Assembly: GCA_018136815.1 (NCBI GenBank)
Contig: CM030932.1
Location: 3,522,614 to 3,586,613, forward strand
Direction of reading: 5' to 3'
Length of the DNA: 64,000 nucleotides
From: Isochrysis galbana
Lineage: Eukaryota; Haptophyta; Isochrysidales; Isochrysidaceae
Of this stretch, positions 33,020 to 44,262 are shown piece by piece (the first letter of the stretch is position 1; every line of letters begins with the position of its first letter). A program made the translations under genes and the position numbers. The notes under the pieces were generated by a model. It was not told the DNA's origin. It searched no databases and worked only from the letters and a program-made list of their open reading frames with translations.

Positions 33020-35599
33020 TCAGTTGGCTACGACGAGACCGGCTGGCCCTGTGCCCGTGCTCGTCGCGAGAGGTCGGAAGCCTAGCTCCTCGACGGGGAT
33101 CCCGAACTCTGTCAGCTTGGACTCATACGCACGGATAACGTCGTTGTGCGCCTTCGTCACGCGTGCCAGCTCGTACTGCGCGTGAGCGGGGGGTGGGGGT
33201 CGGGGTCAATTGAGCAGGCAAGTTGCGGGTGCGAGGCGTTCTGCCTAGAGACGTAGTGAAGTGCCGCGTGCATGAGGACGAAGTGCTTGCCGCACTTGTA
33301 GATCCTTGATGGCACCGTTCTTCCCGTCCAGGACGTCGTCAAGCTTCTTGGAGACGGAGCCGAGGAGCGCCGGGTCCAGATTGGCCGCTGCGAGCACCTC
33401 GCTCAGCTGTGCCTCCTTCTTCTCGAGCGACTCGTTGATTGCTGTGAGCTTGCGCTCAAGCAAGATGTTCTTGAAGCCGGCCTTCTGTTGCACGTCGTAG
33501 ATGGTCGACTCGAACTTGTCGTACAGCTCGTCGCGCTCCTTCTCGACGTGGTGGTGGCGTTGTTCCAACACCTTTTAGCCGGGGGCGGCGCGCGCGTGTC
33601 ATCCTGACCGCGGCGCGCTGATAGTCGCGGGCGCAGTCAGCCGGGCCGAGCGCTGCGAGCGTGTGCGCGGTCGGCGACGCAAATGTGCGGCTTCACCTCG
33701 TGCTCCCACGTGAGGTCCCGCAGCTGAGTCTCCAGAACGTGAAGGCGCGACTTGGCGTTTTGCAAGGACATCTTGTCCTTTTGGTAGTTGGCGAGCTCGT
33801 GCCGGAGCTTCTCCACCTGGCGAGGGGCAGGTATGCGGGGGTGTGCTACTGGGTGTAGCGAGACGAGCCACCGCTCTGGGACCGCATTTCGAGCGAAGCA
33901 ATTGCTGTCGCGCTGGCCGAGGCCACGCGCACCTCCTTGAGCGCGCGCGTGAGAGGCTCGGAGAGCTTCTTGTTCTCCTGCGCAATCTCGAACATCAGCT
34001 TCTCATTGGCCATCTCTTTGCGCTTGAGCTCCGCGACCTCCTCCTTGAGCGAGCGGATTAAGTCGAGGTTGTTGTGTGTGATGTCGTTGTAGTAGTTCTT
34101 GATCTCGCCGAAAGCCTTCTCGTGCTTCTTCATCAGCTCGTTGATGTGGTTGTTCTGTGGTGGGGCATGGGAGATGAAGATGACCGGGTCGTCTGACGCA
34201 CGCGGCTGGTGGAGAGGCGCGGCTCAGCCAGCGCCGACCACGGTCGAGTTCGCGCACACCTTGCGCTCCTCAATCTCCAAAATCTCTACCTTGCGCCTCA
34301 GCTCAAGATCGTCGCGCAGCAAGCGCATCTTTTTCTCATACTTGAGGCCGAGTTCCTTGACCTCGCGCTCATACTGCTGGCGCAGCTTGGTGATGTTCTT
34401 GTCATTTTCCTGCGGGCGACGGCGCGCCGGTGGGCACACGGGATTGACGCTATCGGGATTGTCCGGGACCCGTGGCACTGTGTCACAAGATCCCGTTCCG
34501 TCGGCTCCGGCGATTGTGCGGAGGTGGTCCTCGCACGTTCGCGCGTGAGCCGAAGGGCGGTGGCGCGCGAGAGAGAGGGAGCGGGAGCAGCGACGTCTCC
34601 TACCTGCTTGAGCTCGCGGATCGCATCCTCGTGGGCGAGCTCGAGCTCCTTAAGTTCGAGCTTGAGTGAGCGCTTGTCTTTCTTGGACTCGGCTTCGCGC
34701 GACTGCAGGGCGAGGCAATTTGGCAGTGCGCTCAACAGCGGGGCACGGCATCGGCAGCGAGCAGTGCCCGCGACAGGGCTGGCGAGCGTGGTGGCCAAGG
34801 CTACCAACCTGGTGCTCCTCGAGCTGCAGCTTCAGCGCCATCTCGCCCGCCTCCTTGAGCTGGGTGACATTGTTCTGATGCTCATAAAGTAGGTGCTTCA
34901 CCTACGGCATTCGTTGGCAGGGCATCGAGGGTTGGGGCGGAAGGGGAGGCAGGCGGGGCGTAGCGAGAACTCCTCCACAGGAGCTCAGGAGGTGCAAGGG
35001 TCCGCGGCCCATGCTGCACAATGGGCGAATGGTGCAGTCTCATCCCCTCCCTAGCTCTAACAACAGTTGCACGCACGCGAGAGCTAGTGTGCCTGCGCGT
35101 TTATCCGACTGTGAAAGCTCTCAGCGGCACCACAGCCGCCGGCGCACCTTCTGCTTGTACACCTTGATCTCGACCTGGTGCCTCTCCTCGAGCTCCTCCA
35201 TCTCGCGGTCCTTGTTCCGCAGCTCGGCCTTGCGATCCTCCAGCTCCTTCTTCGAGATCTCCCAAAAGGTGTTGACCTTGTCGCGCTCGAGCTGGAAGTA
35301 GTTGCGCTCCTCCCGCTCGTGGTCAAGCTCACTCCGCAAATGAGCGATTGTCTCCTTGAGCTCCTCTGGCGAAGCACCTGCATCGGCATCGTTGGCAGCT
35401 TCCTCGCCCTTGCCCTTGCCTTTGCCCTTGCCTTTGCCCTTGCCCTTGTCGCCCTTCCCCTTCTTTTTGGGCGCGCCTCCCCGCAGGCGCAGCCGCATCT
35501 TGAGCGTCGCGTCCCGGCCCATCAGCGCCTCGGAGAGCGGCATGCCCGCGCAAACCGTCCAGTCGCTGACCATGAAACGCTGCAGCTCAGTCGAGATGC
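33020..35599 (-). CDS. DRC4: DRC4/GAS8 (nexin-dynein regulatory complex) fused to a ubiquitin-like C-terminus
   Basis: Eight exons (minus strand): 35599-35148, 34901-34809, 34702-34604, 34409-34260, 34154-33933, 33816-33697, 33571-33296 and 33175-33020; all joins are in phase and all introns are GT-AG. The product is a coiled-coil subunit of the axonemal nexin-dynein regulatory complex, needed for ciliary beating. Diagnostic stretches: [93 protein letters not shown] and GPAGLV near the end. From APKKKGKG (codon 35474) to the stop is 480 residues, the normal family length. Upstream in the same exon are 41 residues ending [10 protein letters not shown] that align gap-free over 37 positions with the ubiquitin C-terminal half. 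The first exon(s) are not identified; the first exon listed starts with two bases of a split codon. Confidence 0.96.
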
Positions 35600-36595
35600 C
35601 TGTGGCAGGGAAGGGGCGGCGGCATGAATGCAGCGGGTTGTGAGCCGAGCCGACGTGGCACCGCCCCCACGTGCGATGAGAGCAGCAACCTATGCCCCCC
35701 CCCCCCCCCCCCCCCCCGGGCAGTAGCTGCTCTCCGTTGCCAGGCTCGTTTCTTTCCTTGCGACGCCGCGCTCTCAAGCCCTCCGGGATGGAAGGGAGCT
35801 GTGTGACCACCCCTCGTCACCTTCTCGCTGACGCACGCAGCATTCCCGCTTCTCTCCCTCCCTCCTCTCTCCCTCCTCTCTCCCTCCCTCCCTCCCTCGC
35901 CCTCCCCCCCCCCCCCCCCCCTCCCCCTCTCTCCCTCTCTCTCTCTCCCTCTCTCTCCCTCTCAGCTCACCTTGGCTCCTCTCAGTCTCCTCTTCGGTCG
36001 AAAGAGCGCCCTCAACGCCAGGCCGCAGCGAGAGGCCAGCCGGGTGGAGCAGCGGAGCCATCTCTCTCTCTCCCCGCCCCCCTCTCCCTCTCCCGCCCTC
36101 TCCTTCTCCCTCCCACTCTCTCCCTCCCTCTCTCTCTCTCTCTCCCTCCCTCTCTCTCAGCACGAGAGGAGAGGGCCGCGGTGGGCAGAAGAGGCGACAA
36201 CGGCGCGCTGTGCGGTGCAACCGACGACTCTTTCTACCTTTCTACCGTTCTACCGTTCTACCGTTCTACCTTTCTACCGTTCTACCTCTCTACCTCTCTA
36301 CTCTAAGACCTCTCTACCTCTCTACCTCTCTACCGTTCTACCTTTCTACCTCTCTACGACCTCTCTACCTCTCTACGACCTCTCTACCTCTCTACCTCTC
36401 TACCGTTCTACCTTTCTACCTCTCTACGACCTCTCTACCTCTCTACCTCTACCTCTTTGTCTCTACCGTTCTACCTCTCTACCTCTCTACCGTTCTACCT
36501 TTCTACCTTTGCTACCTCTCTACGACCTCTCTACCTCTCTACTACTCTACCTCTCTACCTCTCTACCTCTCTACCTCTCTACCTCTCTACCCTAA
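35600..36595. repeat. CT microsatellite and CTACCTCT minisatellite
   Basis: C-run at 35695-35717, CT/CCCT tracts at 35855-35965 and 36062-36165, and an 8-9-base tandem (CTACCTCT, CTACCGTT, CTACCTTT variants) at 36233-36595. On the minus strand a frame MAPLLHPAGLSLRPGVEGAL..ERSQ ends at a perfect donor AAG|GTGAGC (exon end at 35973) in the phase needed to join DRC4. It may be the upstream exon, but it does not resemble the missing ubiquitin half. Confidence 0.6.
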
Positions 36596-37545
36596 AACTA
36601 TTGTTATAGTTTGAGCGATGGAGCGCGCGCCGACCGCTCCCACTTCCCAGCCCCCCGCCGCCACGACGCCCCACCGAGGCCGCCCCAAGCCGCCGGAGCC
36701 GAAGCGATAGTTCGATACTTAAACCCGTCCTCGGCGGATTGGAAGACCGCCCTGGATCAGTGGTTCAGTCGCACCCCATTGGGGAGAGCGGCAGTCTTTT
36801 CGACAGTCGATGCGCGAACGAAGCCTCTCGGCTAGCATTCGTGGGAATAACACGCTTCCGGCCTTCTGGAAACAAGCGCTCGACAATTTTAGACGGATTA
36901 AGTTCCTTAGGGAAACCAACACCCGCGAAGGGACCAATGGATCCCCGATATGGTACAACTGCTTTCATAAAGCTCCGGCATTACATCACTCACATAGGGC
37001 TAAGTGGGAGTCTTTACAAACGGTCATTGTTCACAATACGATAAACCCGGACACGGGGGATATATACACCGCGGAGGAATGCGCGGCTTTTTTGCCGGAA
37101 GGAGAACGTTGGATACGCCATAGAGGTAACTACATCGGGACGGGCCCGTTTCTCAAGTCATGGGAAAAGATAGCCGATTGGTCGAGATCACGAATAGCAG
37201 ACGTCACTAATGAATATAAAAAAATCTTCTTAAAAATTCCCGCTACATGCGCGGCGTGAGGCAGCATGCTATTGAACCTCCCTACTACCCAACCCTAACC
37301 CCTATCAACCCCCTTCCCCTTCCCCAGTTCCCTCGTCTTTAACGGAGAAGCCGGTTCCAGGGAGGCCGTGCGCGCTGCTTCGGCCGGGAGTCGGAGAGAA
37401 GGGGGCGGGAGACTGTGGCTTCTCTTGTGTTCTTACTTTTATCGGAATACCCTCCTTGGAGTCCGTGTGATCCCGCTTTGATCTCCGCCAAGTTTACTGC
37501 TAGTAAGATTGTTATCCATCCTAAGTGATGTTTCGTATATGTTAC
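36596..37545 (+). mobile_element. LINE with 5' end fused to C-terminal region (family A)
   Basis: It begins AACTATTGTTATAGTTTGAGCG, then ATGGAGCGCGC (ATG 36618) and MERAPTAPTSQPPAATTP. After only about 90 bases the sequence jumps (near 36705) to VRYLNPSSADWKTALDQWFSRTPLGRAAVFSTVD, which lies far downstream in the related copy at 44270. After a frameshift near 36825 it continues NTLPAFWKQALDNFRRIKFL to YKKIFLKI (about 37240). ORF1, endonuclease and RT are absent. Confidence 0.8.
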
Positions 37546-37865
37546 CCCCCAGGAGCCAACGCCCCCCAGGAGCTCCCGGGGGCCCCCAGGAGCTATCGGG
37601 GGGAAATTTTCTCCCGATCGCCAACAGCCCCACCGAGAGCTATCGGGGGACCGAGAAAATCCCCCGAGAGCTGTTGGGAGATTTTACGTCCCCCGGGGAG
37701 CTATCGCGTTTTAAGGTCGGCCCCCAATAGCTATCGGGGGCGAAAGGCGGCCCCCGATAGCTATTGGGGGGAAAAGGACGGGCGCCGATAGCTATTGGGG
37801 GAAAACGACGGGCGCCGAGAGCTATCGGGGGGCTGTCCTCGAGCCCCCAGGCGCTATTCCCCCCG
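37541..37865 (+). repeat. Array of palindromic AGCT-centred repeats, copy 1
   Basis: At least eight units centred on AGCTATC with CCCCC/GGGGG arms, for example CCCCCGATAGCTATTGGGGG, occur every 30-45 bases. The first roughly 140 bases are nearly identical to the reverse complement of about 39035-39175. No coding role is apparent. Confidence 0.85.
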
Positions 37866-38129
37866 TAAGCTGTCAAGGGTGCCTGTCCCGTTTCGCTGGC
37901 AGTCACCTCGTACTCTGTCTCTGTTCATACCTCAATCTTACGGTGCTGTTACGATGAATCTTATGGTCGTTCTTGTGGCGGTGCCTTGCGACTTTTCGAC
38001 ACTACAACGAGACTCTCGTCGGTGAGAGTATCGAGGTAAGGGTGTTTATGGAAGAAAACGCTGGCAGCAACTCACCCAGGAAATCCTTTCTTCTTCTTCA
38101 TATCGCACTCTCTCTCGCTCCCGCACCGC
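37866..38129. other. Spacer, no gene seen
   Basis: A donor-like GAG|GTAAGG lies near 38036, but no compatible reading frame connects it to the next exon. Confidence 0.35.
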
Positions 38130-38487
38130 ATGTCACAGATGACGCCCTCACCCCTTCTCAATGCCCCTTCCGCTGCTGCAGGTGTGACACCGCAGCAGTG
38201 GGAGGAGGCAAAGAGACTCTTTTATCAGCTGGTGGCTGACTTCAAGAGCCGCGCCATGGATGCCGCAAAACGTGCTGAGATCGTCCACCTTCTCAAGAAC
38301 TGGGACGTGCTCGATGCCAAGCAGCGGCGTCTCTACGGGGGGGGCAACCACAACTATTGGAAGAGCAAGTACGAGCTCGCGCCCACGCTGCCCAACAAGT
38401 CAGCAACTCTCCTCTCTAAGGCCACTGGCAAGCGCGTCGTGGTGTACGAGGAAGCCTTCGACGCAGTGAAGGTGGTCCACGAGAATA
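38130..38487 (+). CDS. Partial gene, integrase-associated N-terminal-like exon
   Basis: From ATG 38130 the frame gives about 119 residues, then a donor GAATA|GTGAGTG. It includes TPQQWEEAKRLFYQLVADFK, KNWDVLDAKQRRLYGGGNHN, YWKSKYELAP and RVVVYEEAFDAVKVVHEN. The arrangement (Y..Y.., then a short strand, then EE.FD....VH) recalls the region before the H2C2 zinc domain in KRBA2/Ginger-type integrase proteins. That is a tentative impression. No matching downstream exon is found; a GA microsatellite and LINE debris follow, so the gene is probably broken. Confidence 0.45.
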
Positions 38488-38721
38488 GTGAGTGCGCCCG
38501 CCTCTCCCAGCCCCACCACCTTTGGCTCTCACCGACGCTTGCCGCTCCTCCAGCCGCCACCTGACCTGCACCTGGCTGCTCAGCGCACCGCCCCTGTTCT
38601 CGCCATCTGAGCCGCCGCCGCCCACCATCTATTTCCGCCGTCCTCCCCTTCCTTCCCCCACCCACTGAGGTTGCGGCTGAGACGAACGGCGCTGTCGCGC
38701 GCACCCTACCGCTGCTTCCCG

Positions 38722-38950
<229 letters not shown>

Positions 38951-39177
38951 CCCCCCGTTTGCTCTCGGGGGATTTCCTTTCCCCCCGATAGCTACTGGGG
39001 GATCCGCTTACGGCACCCGCCATGAGCAATCTCCCAACAGCTCTCGGGGGATTTTCTCGGTCCCCCGATAGCTCTCGGTGGGGCTGTTGGCGATCGGGAG
39101 AAAATTTCCCCCCGATAGCTCCTGGGGGCCCCCGGGAGCTCCTGGGGGCGTTGGCTCCTGGGGGGTAACATATATCC
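38951..39177 (-). repeat. Array of palindromic AGCT-centred repeats, copy 2 (inverted)
   Basis: This is the reverse complement of the array at 37541, nearly identical over about 140 bases and then diverging. In this copy it interrupts the C-terminus of a LINE ORF just after LSQAARELDI. Confidence 0.85.
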
Positions 39178-40215
39178 AATTCTCTCGCCGCCTGCGAGAG
39201 GTCCTCCGATGTAACAAGATTGAAGTCTTTATCCACCGTGTAAAGGGGGCTTATCATCTTCTTTATATGCTTATTGCTCGGGGCGTGTAGCCCCATCCTC
39301 TCCCGTTGCCTCTTAAGTTTTTGGAAGAAACCGGTTTTCGCCGTTGCTAATAGGTGGTATCTAGTGAGAATTGCCCTAAGGATCGATCTAGCGGACCTAC
39401 CATCCGCGTTGCCATATTGTATGTTGTAGAAGTCTGTAAGGATGTACCTCCACGCCAGGATACCCAAGTATCCCGAGGAGGGGTGAGGCCTGTCTACTTG
39501 GTAGCAAAAAAGACGCTGGGCTACTTCTGAGCCCGGCCTAAGATTAATCCCTATAAGACCCTCTATGAATTCGAAGACGGGCTCCGTCGCGATGCATACG
39601 GCTAAGTGCGTGGAGCTTTCGGGGGCCATACCACAGAAGCGGCATGTCGGATCGTCCGCGAATCTGTTCGCCGTGGCTATTCTCCTATAAAGAATGTGTT
39701 TGAAGTGCATGTACGAGTCCCTCGGGGTCAGAAAGTTGTATTTGTACAGCTGCGATATTTGCTTCCATTTTCCTGAGAGGGCCGGTAGTCTCTTTTCCCA
39801 TCTTAGTGTGGATTTTTGCTTCTTTGTTTTCCTCATCGCAAGGAACGCCTTAGTGAGCGCCTTAACATTGATGTCTTCTAGTGTTTTGCGATTACTAACT
39901 AGCGTCTTTAAGCGTGTATTCTTGCGGAATTGGGTACGCCGTCTCGGCAGGGCCATCGTATGCTCGTCCCCATTTCAACGGAGTGTATAGCTCGTCCGGT
40001 ACTGACCGCGGGTTGACCCGCTCGTGGATATGAGGCTCTCCCATGACATTTAGCCTAACTACGTGATAGTTGCCATCCCGGCGTAGATAGTAGTTGTGTT
40101 CTTTGTCCACTAGCATTTCGCCTAGGTCGTGTGCGTCCGGATCCTCCTGGGGGGCTAACTCGTGCTCTTCCGGAGCCGGGGGAGGAGCTACCGCTTTCTT
40201 TTTCAAAAGATCTAC
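39178..40215 (-). mobile_element. LINE C-terminal fragment (family A)
   Basis: The minus-strand reading starts near VHIFISDVVDLLKKKAVAPPP, passes DPDAHDLGEMLVDKEHNYYLR and, after a frameshift near 39920, shows the CCHC motif CRFCGMAPESSTHLAVC and YLGILAWRYILTDFYNIQYG. It ends at LSQAARELDI where the AGCT array begins. It has no RT or endonuclease. Confidence 0.82.
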
Positions 40216-40371
40216 TACGTCACTAATGAATATATGGACCTTCTTAGGAAGAAAGCGAGGTCTCCTCCCCTCGCTCCGGGTGAACACGAACTAGTCCCTC
40301 AAGAAGACCCGGACGCGCATGACCTGGGAGACATTCTAGTGGACAAGGATCATAGATACTATTTGCATCGA
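40205..40371 (+). mobile_element. LINE fragment, head-to-head with the previous one
   Basis: The plus strand reads NEYMDLLRKKARSPPLAPGE, then EDPDAHDLGDILVDKDHRYY, homologous to the start of the minus-strand fragment immediately to the left. The two diverge from one point near 40210, giving an inverted arrangement of two diverged copies of the same segment. Confidence 0.75.
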
Positions 40372-40373
40372 CA

Positions 40374-41063
40374 CCTGGCTCACGAGCGCCAGCGTCCAGG
40401 CCGTCCTCGCCGCTCGCCGCGCTCCTGTGCTCGAGCCCCCCCAATCCGGCGTTGGTCGACGAGGCTCGTCCAGTGGGTAGCAGCGCGCCGACTCGCGCGC
40501 CGGCATCGCGTTGGGCAAGTTCAACCACCAAGATGTGTGGCTCGACTCGAAGGCGCCGACGGAGCTCGAGGCGGTATTGCGGGTAGCTTGGCGAGAGGCG
40601 CGGCTGGGGCGGCGGCTGACGATGAAGCAGCAGCGAATCAAGGCCGGCAAGATGAAAGAGCCGGCACGTGCTGAGGAGAAGTTCAAGGGCAAGAGAGAGC
40701 GAGTGAATGCCAAGGCGGCGGAGGAAGCGCGCATTCGAGATGTTGTGTTGAAGCGCAAGTACTCCGAGTTGAAGGCTCTCGGCATCACCGAGCTGCGCGA
40801 CCAACTCAAGCACTACAGGATGGTCAAGAAGTACAGACAGCGGCTTCCTGCTGACGATGCAGTCGCGATCTGACTACGTGCTCGCGGTGCAGCGGCTCAT
40901 GGTGCAGGAGTTCGGCCTCGGCGCGAACGACCTTGTCGAGGGCGACTCTGGTCTCGATCTCGAGGGACGCGGCCTGCGTCAGAAAGAAGCGAGTGCAGCG
41001 GCGGCCGGCGCAACCGACAACCGAAGGCGTGCGGGGGCACTCGCCAGCCAAGCGCAAGCGTGA
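40374..41063 (+). pseudogene. Decayed gene with SAP-like helix motif
   Basis: The frame opens IDTWLTSASVQAVLAARRAP, hits an in-frame TAG at 40478-40480, and continues ALGKFNHQDVWLDSKAPTEL through a Lys/Arg-rich helix to YSELKALGITELRDQLKHYR and a stop at 40873. The natural continuation, SDYVLAVQRLMVQEFGLGAN, is in another frame from about 40865. The ELRDQLK..Y(8-20)VLAVQRL pattern resembles a SAP-type DNA-binding helix pair, but this is tentative. Nonsense and frameshift suggest a dead copy; LINE fragments abut its 5' end. Confidence 0.5.
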
Positions 41064-42257
41064 TGCTCAAATCGTCTCAGCCTTTGGCTACGACTACGAG
41101 TGGGTATGATTTGTCAATATGGTGCTTGGTGGGTCACCTAGTACACCTGGATCTGGATCAACAAGAGGGGGAGTGACAGGAGTTCGGGGGTGCGGGGGTG
41201 GCTACTAGTACTAACTAGCGAAGGGAAAGGGACCAGGGGCACCACGCACGAGGCGAGAATTTTTAAAGATGTTTTTAACTCTTTACTGCCGGGAGCGCAG
41301 CATGCAAATGGATGCTTCGAAGTTTCGTTTTTTGAGGTGAGAGAAGAGAGGAAGACATGTTCAACGATCAATGATATAAGCGACGCTTTCCGCAAAGAAA
41401 GAGATGACCAAATTTTTCCCGATCCCCCCCCCCCCCTCTCCCTCCTCCCTCCCAGTCCCACGCTCCGTTACGCCGCGCCGCCCTCCCCTCGCCCCTCCGC
41501 CGCCCCATCCGAGCACAATTCTTTCTAACGTGCACACGTGGATTATTTGGTAAACTGAAGCATCCAAATGGCGGCTTCGCCCCTGGCCCCTGGGCCCACT
41601 GGGCCTATTATTCTCTATTCTCTCCATCATTCCATACTCCATACTACTATCTCGACCTATTGTGTTGTAAACGTGTGGGAATGTGGGGAAGGATGTCCCT
41701 GAGGCTCTTCCAGCACCTCATGGGCACCCGTCAAGGCGTTGGCGAGCAGGGACGAAATATGTCGTTTGAAGCATCCATTTGCATGCTCCGGCAGTAAACA
41801 GTTAAACACTACTGTACCCATGACTTTACAACTTTAAACCAGACCCCGACCCACACACACCCTCTTCCCCGGCCAAATCCCCCCCCCCCCCCTTTTTTTT
41901 TTGAGTGAGAAGAGAGCGAGGAGAGGGAAGAGAGGGAAGAGAGGGGGAAGGAGAGAGAGGGAAGAGAGAGGGAATATAGAGAGTAGAGAGAGGGTAAATA
42001 GAGAGAAGAGAGAGGGAAGAGAGAGTAGAGAGAGAAGAGAGAGGGAGGGAGAGAAGAGAGAGAAGAGAGAGGGAAGAGAGAGTAGAGAGAGAAAAGCGAG
42101 GGAGAAAGAAAGAGAAGAGAGAGAAGAGAGAGAAGAGAGAGAAGAGAGAGGGAAGAGAGAGTCTTGTAGAGAGAGAAGAGAGAGAAGAGAGGGAAGAGAG
42201 AGTCTTGTAGAGAGAGAAGAGAGAGAAGAGAGAGGGAAGAGAGAGAAGAGACCCGCG
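41064..42257. other. Intergenic with GAGAGAAGA microsatellite
   Basis: No gene is supported. 41900-42250 is an irregular (GAGAGAAGA)n/(GAGAGGGAA)n tract immediately before the next ATG, presumably in its 5'UTR. Confidence 0.6.
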
Positions 42258-43670
42258 ATGGCGGCCGAGGCGGAGGAGGTCATCGTCAGCACGGTGGAGG
42301 CCGAGTGTGTGGCAGGGAGCAGCGAGCTCGGGATGGTGGAGGCGGTGGAGGCGGTAGTGGCCGAGCCAGAGCCGATGCTCATACCCCTACCCGCCGCACA
42401 GTTCGCCCAGAGAGTGGGAGAGTTGCTCGAGGCACTCGAAGCGGCAGTGAGAGAGCTCTCTGCGGGAGGCTACGAGAACTTTGCAGAGCAGGTGGGGCAC
42501 GCGCGCAGGCACGCAGGCGCGGGCGGGAGGGGAGGGGAACGGGTGGGGTGGGGTGGGGTGGAGTGGGGCGCTCCGTCGATTCTACAACGCGCCCAGTGAC
42601 AGCAGCTGTGGGACGCTCTGACGAGAGTGGAGCTGAGCGGCACAACCCGCTCTCTTCAGGCGGACCAATCTCTGTCCAGCCGTCCATCCCAGCTGGACGC
42701 GACCGATCGGAACGTCGCCCGACCGCTCTCCTCCATCCGGATGCAGGTGATGGCTTGGGTGAGCGGGCTCAAGATCTCATACGGCGAGGAGCTCTCCGGC
42801 TGGGCTTCTGCCCTCGAGAAGGACTCACGCAAACCCAAGGCGCCGCCAGCGATCTGCGCGCTCCGGCCCAACCTGCATGAGGCCGCCAAGCGTCTAAAGG
42901 AGGTGCTCCTGACGCAGTGGGCAACGAGTTCGAGCGAGGCGAAGCCATCGGTCGTGGCCGCTCGGAAGCGGACTGCAAAGGCACTCGCCTGCGCCTCCGC
43001 CGCCAAGGACAAGCCGGTCGAGAAGCTGCCACGTAAGCGCGCAAAGACCGCGCCCAAGGCGGCTGAGGCGGCCGGTGTGCCCGCCGACACCTCGCTGCCT
43101 CCCGCCGATCTGTCCGATGCACTCAGTCCGGTGGTGCCCCCCCTCGTGGCTGCTGGGACGACAACTGGCGGCGACATTCCCGTTGCGGTGGCGACGGTCG
43201 CTGCTTCAGCGCCTGCCTCGGGCGGAGCCCCCGCTGCAGATGGCACCACTGGCCTCATTACCGCCGTGGCGACAATCGCGAGTGGCGAGGCGGCCGCCGC
43301 GGCCGCCATCACACATGAAGGTGCGGAGGGGGGGGTCACTCAAGCGCCTCCCGCCACGGAGTCCGACTCGCACGTCATAGCCGCTGCTGTCGAGTGCGAG
43401 GTGTCTGAGGTGGCCTTGCCCGACGCGGTGGCAGCGGAGGCCACTGTCGTCGAGCCCTCGGTGCCCGACGCGACAGTGCATGATTCCGCCCCGACTGAAC
43501 TGGAGCTACACGCTGTGCCAGCGGCTGTGGTGGAGTCCGCTCTCACGGACGGCGTATGCGACGTCGAGGGCGGGGCGCCTCCAATCGATGCTGTCGCCAG
43601 TGTTCTTGATGGCTCGGTCAGTGATGGGGCGGACGCGAGCCAAGTTGCCTCATGGGTAGTCGCCAGCTGA
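42258..43670 (+). CDS. Unknown protein with basic nuclear-type motif and Ala-rich tail
   Basis: Two exons, 42258-42491 and 42606-43670, are joined by a 114-base GT-AG intron (GAGCAG|GTGGGG..CAGCAG|CTGTGG) to give 432 residues. The N-terminal half is helical (FAQRVGELLEALEAAVRELS, MAWVSGLKISYGEELSGWAS, LRPNLHEAAKRLKEVLLTQW). A basic stretch, KLPRKRAKTAPK, looks like a nuclear localisation signal. The C-terminal 200 residues are Ala/Val/Pro/Asp-rich and probably disordered. No family was recognised. The protein-like first half and the in-phase intron support a real gene. Confidence 0.7.
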
Positions 43671-44262
43671 GGACGCCCGCTGAGACGCACAAAGGTGTGT
43701 GCATCCGTTGCCGGCGGCCGTCGCTGCGGGGCCGAACTGTAACACCCCCCGCCCCTACCTGCCCCGCCCTAGAGCGCTCCGCTCTGCCTTGGACATGGCT
43801 TGGACGCAACCTTAACACGAGCAGTGCTGCATGGCGAGGCTTCTGCATCGCTTGGCTCGAGGGTGCAGAGCCCCCGTGGGCGCTCGAGGCCCGCATTCAC
43901 ATGCCTCGCAAGTGGATGTGCTTCCGCTGATGGACCACTCGGCGCAGGCCGATCACTCATGTGGTGTCGGCTGAAGACGACGAGCAGCGAGTAGGTGCAG
44001 ACACTGGAAGTGCGGCCCACAACTCTGTCCACTGCCTGAGCCGACGGTCCCAGCCAGGCCGCGCTGTTGGCGCTCCTGCCTTTTAGATGGTCCGCGTACC
44101 TCGGCCCGGCGTGTTTGCCTCATGCTGAAAGAGCGTGGCTGCGATGTGTGGCGGTGTGCGTGGGCAAGTCCACAATGCTTGGCGGTTTTAACGTTTTCTG
44201 CTGCTATGTGCCGCCGTGGGGGTACAAAAATATCCATGGATTTGTACCAATATTAATAATCA
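43671..44262. other. 3' flank and spacer
   Basis: No supported gene or repeat seen. Confidence 0.4.

Noticed and set aside
35973..36062. Minus-strand exon MAPLLHPAGLSLRPGVEGAL.. as the first half of the ubiquitin-like domain
   Set aside because: Donor and phase fit the join to DRC4, but the residues do not resemble ubiquitin strands 1-2 or helix 1, so it was not added to the gene model.
37973..38036. Upstream exon WRCLATFRHYNETLVGESIE for the gene at 38130
   Set aside because: It has a good donor, but every phase gives a stop when joined to the acceptor at 38180.
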